24,842 nt of DNA from a virus. A model generated the notes under the pieces. The model saw nothing but the letters and a program-made list of their open reading frames with translations. It did not search any database and was not told where the DNA came from. Positions 20,397 through 24,842 of the stretch are shown piece by piece (positions within the stretch are counted from its first letter, which is position 1; each line of letters opens with the position of its first letter). The translations under genes were made by a program, and so were the position numbers. The DNA is taken from the IMG/VR virus record IMGVR_UViG_3300030116_001162, positions 1 through 24,842 of that record. One strand, written 5' to 3'.

Positions 20397-21453
20397 TCTT
20401 TTTTCTCCAATTAGCCTCACGTCTTTTGATCCATTGGAGACAAGCGAACTGCCAGTCCTCCGCTTTAATATCTGCCAAATGCGAGTAGCAGTTTTCATAT
20501 TTTCTTTCCTTATGGCATAGGTAGGCTTTAATCATCGGAATCATTACATCAGGAAAGAACGTGTTTTGATAACCGTGTCCCCATATAGTTGGCCAAATAT
20601 CAACAGTTTCTGGGTTGCCAGATACTCTACGAGGTGGGACGGTTGCGATTAAATTTTCGCAATCTTTTAGGAAAAGATGTGCTTGTCCTTCAGTGACAAG
20701 AGGGTAGTGAGGCTCAGGGTATCCCATCGCATTCCAGTATTGACGATCATAGAAATCTACCCCGTCGATATGTTTTACTTTATCCCACTCTTTATTCAGG
20801 TAGATATGGAAACTGTCGCTTATCTGATAGTACGGCCCCATCTCTAGCTCTAATGCCGCCGCAATGTATTCTTGTAACACAGACATATGTACTGCGTTCG
20901 CACCATAAGCTCCCCAGATCATATCGTTCGATCTATTACAGACTGTCATCTGTAATTTGTTATCTCTGATCTTGAAATAGATATTGGTATTGCAGGGGAT
21001 ATCTTTACTTGGGCTGTCAAGATCATGAACAGCGTCCCACATCTGTAAAACTACTCGACGGGAATCAGGATCTTTTTTCAGCATATCGATCACACTAACT
21101 AACTGATCGTGCGCAAACTGATACCTCCAACGATATCCGTACGAGCCATTCAAGGTCTCGTTGTCATCAGAAAAGTTAGCCATACCTGCGTTGAAGTGTG
21201 TCAGCTTCTGTAGATTGCGGGAACCCGCTAACATCCAGATTGACTCATATAAATGAAAGAAAGGATTAGCGTCTCGTTCTTCACGAAACAGCACTCTCTC
21301 CCAAGGATGCGAGTACACCGTTGTAACAGGGGTGAGGATCTCTCTAGTTGGCCCGTTACGACTTTCTTGTTCTCGGTAATTAGCCTCTGAGTTAAATAAA
21401 TCTATTCCCCACATAAAGGCTTGGTTGACATTTCTTACATCAATAACTTTCAT
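20386..21453 (-). CDS. Thymidylate-synthase homologue, likely dUMP hydroxymethylase
   Basis: 355 residues. The real start is the ATG at 21453 (MKVIDVRNVNQAF), which has GGAGAG 5 bases upstream; the ATG at 21489 lies inside a duplicated segment. TS landmarks: Glu70 in YESIWMLAG (E. coli Glu58), NGSYGYRWR, catalytic Cys154 in KDIPCN, Arg174/Asp177 in RSND, Asn186 in GAYGAN (the residue that selects uracil over cytosine), and H216-x-Y218. The 'NRSNDMIWGAYGANAVH' form is the phage subgroup I associate with 5-hydroxymethyl-dUMP synthesis (Salmonella phage ViI-type, phiW-14, SPO1-like), not the 'RSCDVFLGLPFN' of canonical ThyA. The modification genes beside it agree. Ordinary dTMP synthesis cannot be excluded from sequence alone. 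Confidence 0.8.
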   Translation of the reverse strand: MKVIDVRNVNQAFMWGIDLFNSEANYREQESRNGPTREILTPVTTVYSHPWERVLFREERDANPFFHLYESIWMLAGSRNLQKLTHFNAGMANFSDDNETLNGSYGYRWRYQFAHDQLVSVIDMLKKDPDSRRVVLQMWDAVHDLDSPSKDIPCNTNIYFKIRDNKLQMTVCNRSNDMIWGAYGANAVHMSVLQEYIAAALELEMGPYYQISDSFHIYLNKEWDKVKHIDGVDFYDRQYWNAMGYPEPHYPLVTEGQAHLFLKDCENLIATVPPRRVSGNPETVDIWPTIWGHGYQNTFFPDVMIPMIKAYLCHKERKYENCYSHLADIKAEDWQFACLQWIKRREANWRKKNGS

Positions 21454-21568
21454 AAAGACTCTCCGTCCGTAATGTAAGACTGTGTTCAATCTGTAAACGG
21501 CTTACAATAACTTTCATAAAGACTCTCCGTCCGTAATGTAAGAATGTGCTCGATCTGTAAACGGCTTA
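21441..21568. repeat. 64-bp tandem duplication at the start of the TS-like gene
   Basis: Unit 1 is 21441-21504 and unit 2 is 21505-21568. They match at 61 of 64 positions; the differences are gac/gaa, gtt/gct and caat/cgat. Each unit carries the ribosome-binding site and the first codons of the TS-like gene (ATGAAAGTTATTG) plus the 3' end of the upstream gene. The copy in unit 2 has a vestigial ATG (21517) that is out of frame with both genes. Confidence 0.95.
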
Positions 21569-21743
21569 GATGCAATCTTCCTGTTAAGTAAGCTGACCAA
21601 TGAATCGCGTCTATTGCATCGTGCCAAGTATTCGCAGCCCGTTTGTTTTTCATGCAGTATTCTAAGAACGATCCGTAACAGTGCATTACGAAATCTATAT
21701 CTGCATTTTCAAGATCTATAATAGCTTGTTTAAGTTTTCCCAT
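21486..21743 (-). CDS. Small hypothetical protein between the pyrophosphorylase-like and TS-like genes
   Basis: 85 residues from the ATG at 21743 (MGKLKQAIIDLENADIDFVM), preferred over 21764 because GAGGAAGA precedes it. The sequence is helical and rich in His, Cys and Trp (HCYGSFLEYCMKN; NTWHDAIDAIHWSAYLTG). The last 20 or so residues (LTLRTESLYESYCKPFTD) lie in the 64-bp duplication. Without the duplication the protein would end at ...LYESY and overlap the TS-like start. Unknown family. Its place inside the base-modification cluster makes it a candidate accessory protein. Confidence 0.65.
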   Translation of the reverse strand: MGKLKQAIIDLENADIDFVMHCYGSFLEYCMKNKRAANTWHDAIDAIHWSAYLTGRLHLSRLQIEHILTLRTESLYESYCKPFTD

Positions 21744-22635
21744 TCTTCCTCTCGTATTCTTCAATTAATGGTCGATCCTTTTGTGAGTAGTCATATATGC
21801 TTCGTGTCCGACCTTGTCCGTGCAGTATCCGAGAATACTTATCGAACTCACATAGACCGCCTTCTATCTCCCGCATCTCAAAAGGTCTGTGGAACTTACT
21901 CAAGTCGAGATGTTCTTTGCACCACTGATACAATACTTGCATCTCGCCGTTCCAATCCCAGCTACGTTTACAAAACTCTAAAGGTCTACCTGTTAATCTG
22001 TTTAATCCTCTCATCGCTCCTGGGCCAGCGTTAGCCCATGAAAGAATATCCTCTGCGTTTTCTAACAAGTATGTATGCCGTAAGTCAGTAACCATCTCGT
22101 AAGAAACGAATGGCCCAATGTACGGAAACCTCAGTAGATAATTCCACGCATCGCATAAAGATTTGAGACGAGAGAAATCTTTTAGTATCCGCTCACGCTC
22201 TGCCCAAATATGCGATACGCACTCAGCTACTCCTGTAACTTTGTCCATACGATTCGGACTCTTAACGATATACGCCCCAGTAACCCACTTGTTTTGCTTT
22301 CTAATTTCTTGGATCGCTTTTTCTCGATCCCATTCGATATGTAGATTGTGGTCGAGTAACGTTTCACCTGTTTCAATAAGATTAAAAAATCTAAACGCGA
22401 CTGTCGCCATAAAGACTTCAGGATCGTTTCTCAACGGCTCTCGAATATGGTGTCGAAACCAGCGAGTAGTTCTATCGTCCTCTCGGAATACTTGACAGAA
22501 TTTAAACTCTCGAAGTATCGGATCCATCGTCCAAGGAGGTTCTTGTCGAACCTCTTCTTTTAGATGACGGATACGTTCACGTTCTTCTATCCAATAAACA
22601 TAACGATCAACTTCTGCGGGTATGAAGTTTGTCAT
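21730..22635 (-). CDS. Alpha-glutamyl/putrescinyl-thymine pyrophosphorylase-like protein (5-hmdU DNA kinase helical domain family)
   Basis: 301 residues with landmarks of the HMUDK-helical/aGPT-PPlase family: PPWTMDPILREFKFCQVFRE at 33-52 and DDRTTRW; a helix-hairpin-helix-like PYIGPFVSYEMVTDLRH (171-187); AGPGAMRGLNRL (203-214); and the signature REIEGGLCEFDKYSRI (255-270) followed by GQGRTRSIYD. The family has a DNA-glycosylase-like helical fold. It is predicted to act at phosphorylated 5-hydroxymethyl-dU in DNA, replacing pyrophosphate by an amino acid or polyamine. No P-loop is present, so the kinase step must come from another gene outside the window. The start overlaps the methyltransferase stop (ATGA). 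Family call firm from sequence; substrate inferred. Confidence 0.85.
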   Translation of the reverse strand: MTNFIPAEVDRYVYWIEERERIRHLKEEVRQEPPWTMDPILREFKFCQVFREDDRTTRWFRHHIREPLRNDPEVFMATVAFRFFNLIETGETLLDHNLHIEWDREKAIQEIRKQNKWVTGAYIVKSPNRMDKVTGVAECVSHIWAERERILKDFSRLKSLCDAWNYLLRFPYIGPFVSYEMVTDLRHTYLLENAEDILSWANAGPGAMRGLNRLTGRPLEFCKRSWDWNGEMQVLYQWCKEHLDLSKFHRPFEMREIEGGLCEFDKYSRILHGQGRTRSIYDYSQKDRPLIEEYERKNGKT

Positions 22636-23495
22636 TTAGCCTTTCTCAGAATCCACGCACAGTTGTTAGATACTTCTGGGTAGAACGTCGCGGCAACTAC
22701 TCGTAAGAATTGCTTACCGTATCGTTCTTGTAGAAGTTCAAACTGATCAGGCCACCACTTCCATTCGGACTCGCGGTTATCTTTTGCCATCGCTTTTCTA
22801 AGTTTAGGCATCTGACAAAACGTACCAACTACTGATTGTAGTTCCCAGCCTCGCAAGTCTTTTGTAAGTTCTTCTTTTAGTTCCTCGAAACCCCACTCGT
22901 AAATATGATCTTCGGGCAGCTTATCGTTAGACCCATCATGGTTAGGAGTAGAAACGTAAATTAATCCTCCTGGTCGTAACACTCTATCAGCGTCATCTAG
23001 CCATGGGGAGATAAACTCGCGGTTCATATGTTCGATAACTTCTGTAGTCCAAAAGAAATCTATGGACTCGTCAGGTAAATCGAATACAGGATTGGTAGTT
23101 AGATCTTGGATATCTATCTTGCCGTTGAAGTTAGCGAACCAAGTCGAATCTTCAACTAATCCTGTCGGGCTACTGTAACCTTGCTTTTCTTGTAGACAAG
23201 CAGGATCAATATCTACACCTCGGTAAGAACCGATGATGTCAGATTTCTTAACCGTGTAGGCTTTATACAAGTTTCTTAAAACCCATATCTCTCCACACCC
23301 AGCTTCAAGAACGTTTATCGGTCTTTTTAACCGATTAGATTCTTCAATACACAACGACGAGATCTTGTCGTACCTCGTCATATGTGTTATCTCATCAGGT
23401 CGCCAATTACCCAGCATATTCCCGCTAGCAATATCCATACGGGTGTTCTTACTGTTGTTGACATTTTCTTCTAGCTTCTTTCTTATAGATGCCAT
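22632..23495 (-). CDS. Class I SAM-dependent methyltransferase
   Basis: 287 residues with a Rossmann methyltransferase core: motif I NVLEAGCGE (61-69), motif II YRGVDID (91-97), the acidic motif before the catalytic face FFWTTEVIEHM (147-157), and LRPGGLIYVSTPN (173-185). This is the Methyltransf_11-like layout of small-molecule, protein or sugar methyltransferases, without the (D/N)PP(Y/F) motif of N6-adenine or N4-cytosine DNA methylases. N-terminal 60 residues are an extra helical segment. The ATGA overlap with the pyrophosphorylase-like gene suggests they work together, perhaps in finishing a hypermodified base. It has an AGAAAGGAGAAACGT ribosome-binding site and is preceded by element G. 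Confidence 0.82.
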   Translation of the reverse strand: MASIRKKLEENVNNSKNTRMDIASGNMLGNWRPDEITHMTRYDKISSLCIEESNRLKRPINVLEAGCGEIWVLRNLYKAYTVKKSDIIGSYRGVDIDPACLQEKQGYSSPTGLVEDSTWFANFNGKIDIQDLTTNPVFDLPDESIDFFWTTEVIEHMNREFISPWLDDADRVLRPGGLIYVSTPNHDGSNDKLPEDHIYEWGFEELKEELTKDLRGWELQSVVGTFCQMPKLRKAMAKDNRESEWKWWPDQFELLQERYGKQFLRVVAATFYPEVSNNCAWILRKAK

Positions 23496-23540
23496 ACGTT
23501 TCTCCTTTCTACGGGTTACTACTTTACCTTAGCGCCTTTT

Positions 23541-23556
23541 TGAAAGTAAAGGACTA
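23541..23556 (-). promoter_or_regulatory. Conserved intergenic element, copy G (divergent)
   Basis: Minus strand TAGTCCTTTACTTTCA, 14 of 16 identical to consensus. The TAG is the stop of the helicase gene. GGTAAAGTAGTAA follows, complementary to the CTTTAC core and shared with copy E. It precedes the methyltransferase/pyrophosphorylase/TS gene run. Confidence 0.65.
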
Positions 23557-24842
23557 AAGTGGGAAATACTTTTGAGTTTGCGGCTCAATTAAAAACAAGT
23601 TCTCCTTTGCTCTTGTAAGTCCAACGTAAAACACTCTTGACTCATCGTCAGGGTTACTTTGGAACGATTTATAAATTCTGTTAGAGATATCGGTAAGCAG
23701 AATTACATTTTCTGCTTCGCCTCCCTTAGCAGCGTGAATAGTAGATAGTTTGATTCTTGGTTCTTTAGTGATCTTCTCTCCCCTTCTAAGCATCGCTCGG
23801 ATATAACTTCGCTCAGATACGGAGACACCGATGAAAGCGTCATACCAATATTCATTCTCAAGCGTAGGCACATACTTTTTAGCCTGTTCGAAAGAAACAT
23901 TAGTATCAAAGTCGATCATCTCTAGGGAACTAGGTACCCGAATCTTTAAATAATTTAAGACTTTGGTAAGTTCTATGACAGGGATAAGACCCCCCTTCCT
24001 AAAGTTCTCCCAAGATCGCACTGCCATAATTTTCTTTTCGGAAACACTGGCTCTATTTTTGTTTTTATAGAACCATCCTTCCGAGCGGCAGTGTTCTTCT
24101 ATGCTGTTGAGTAAGTAGTTTGTCCTAGCAAGTACCAACCACTCACCGCTTTCCATGTTTATGGATTCATAAGAAGGTTCCCAAGAAACGTGTCCCTCTT
24201 CTTTTCTAGGGTTCCAGGTCTTATGTACTCTCGCCCCAACTTGTCCTATACAACGCTCGGCAAGGGTATGGATAGATTTAGGAATTCTGTAGGACTGTTT
24301 AAGAACCATCGCATCTTTTGAGTTACGAATCAAGTAATCAACGTCTGCTCCAGCCCAACGATAGATCGCTTGGTCATCGTCACCAGCGATATAGATACGG
24401 TCTGCAGATTCACATAGCTTTCTAACTACTGCCCACTGTAAGGGGGATAAGTCTTGAGCTTCGTCTACGAACATCACGTCTAACTTCGGTGCTCTACCTC
24501 TAGTCAGAAACAAGTTCAGCATATCGGTGTAGTCGATTAGCATTCTGTCTTTCTTAAACAGTTCTAATCCTCGAGAGAATCTCTCTAACTCGAACCATCC
24601 GACTGCATCATCTGAGTCGTGCCACTGGCTTTCTAAACTAACCTGTCTCATACGAGATAAGTTTTCTATAAACAGTAGTCGATCATCTTTAGAAATACCA
24701 GAGACGTGACCTTCTTCGGAGTTGATCGATCCTGTCAGTCTTAGATTTAGTTTGTCGTTTAGATCTCTATAATCCGATGCTGAAAAGACACTATCTTTAC
24801 TCAAACCTAACTGAAAGAAACAAAGTGAGTGCAACGTTCTAA
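23554..24842 (-). CDS. UvrD/Rep-like superfamily 1A DNA helicase, C-terminal part (runs off the window)
   Basis: The frame is open to the right edge; the in-frame TTG at 24834 is not a real start, since the residues there (RTLHSLCFFQLG) are helicase motif Ia. Residue numbers here count from that TTG. Motif II DEAQD is at 124-128, motif III GDDDQAIYRWAGAD at 151-164, motif IV QSYRIP at 180-185, motif V STIHAAKGGEAENVILL at 364-380 and motif VI VGLTRAKENL at 404-413. Only the N-terminal Walker A region is missing. The enzyme unwinds DNA 3'-5' during phage replication or recombination. The C-terminus ends soon after motif VI, so it is a compact phage form with no extra C-terminal domain. Confidence 0.93.
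   Translation of the reverse strand, partial: RTLHSLCFFQLGLSKDSVFSASDYRDLNDKLNLRLTGSINSEEGHVSGISKDDRLLFIENLSRMRQVSLESQWHDSDDAVGWFELERFSRGLELFKKDRMLIDYTDMLNLFLTRGRAPKLDVMFVDEAQDLSPLQWAVVRKLCESADRIYIAGDDDQAIYRWAGADVDYLIRNSKDAMVLKQSYRIPKSIHTLAERCIGQVGARVHKTWNPRKEEGHVSWEPSYESINMESGEWLVLARTNYLLNSIEEHCRSEGWFYKNKNRASVSEKKIMAVRSWENFRKGGLIPVIELTKVLNYLKIRVPSSLEMIDFDTNVSFEQAKKYVPTLENEYWYDAFIGVSVSERSYIRAMLRRGEKITKEPRIKLSTIHAAKGGEAENVILLTDISNRIYKSFQSNPDDESRVFYVGLTRAKENLFLIEPQTQKYFPL

Noticed and set aside
21454-21489. ATG at 21489 as start of the TS-like gene
   Set aside because: It lies in the duplicated segment with no SD; the ATG at 21453 has GGAGAG and matches the usual N-terminus of the family.

Overview
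This window looks like one stretch of a double-stranded DNA tailed-phage genome (Caudoviricetes), most likely from a marine virus. It shows no host genes, no rRNA and no recognisable tRNA. Every gene I can support lies on the minus strand, so transcription runs from right to left. Genes are tightly packed, often with 1-4 base stop/start overlaps (TAATG, ATGA, TAGTG). The terminase/portal/co-chaperonin/scaffold set, the Lys/Met- and Gly-rich small head-region proteins, and the PolA, DUF932-type and thymidylate-synthase-like genes all suggest a marine phage. That assignment rests on remembered family resemblance, and the host is not determinable.

In transcription order, 24842 to about 16180 is the replication and nucleotide/base-modification block. 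It holds a UvrD-like SF1 helicase (cut by the window edge), a SAM methyltransferase, an alpha-glutamyl/putrescinyl-thymine pyrophosphorylase / 5-hmdU-kinase helical-domain protein, a small unknown, a thymidylate-synthase homologue likely to act as a dUMP hydroxymethylase, a DUF1599/NMAD1-like protein, a family A DNA polymerase (Leu at the position equivalent to E. coli Phe762), a sigma-region-4-like mini HTH protein, a VRR-NUC-type nuclease and a DUF932 protein. TS-like, NMAD1 and pyrophosphorylase genes together suggest that this phage hypermodifies thymine in its DNA.

From about 16180 to 10147 lies a run of small, mostly unknown early-type genes. They are separated by stereotyped intergenic units: a conserved 16-bp element (TAGTGCTTTACTTTCG on the minus strand, seven copies including the one at 23541), usually a GC-rich hairpin, and an AGAAAGGAG-type ribosome-binding site. 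A strong intrinsic terminator at 10105-10127 ends this region, followed by an AT-rich non-coding stretch with an inverted repeat.

From 9811 leftwards is the packaging/head module: small terminase (its 3' half is rich in TCGATCGA repeats), several small head-region genes, a cupin-like protein, large terminase, portal, conserved small genes, a GroES-like co-chaperonin and the start of a scaffold protein (cut by the left edge). Between small terminase and the head genes sits a self-contained cassette (about 8340-9235) of different composition. It has its own promoter, leader hairpin, one unknown gene and a terminator, flanked by CTAG-rich repeats and G-rich runs. It looks like a moron.

No integrase, repressor, lysis gene, major capsid or tail gene falls in this window.
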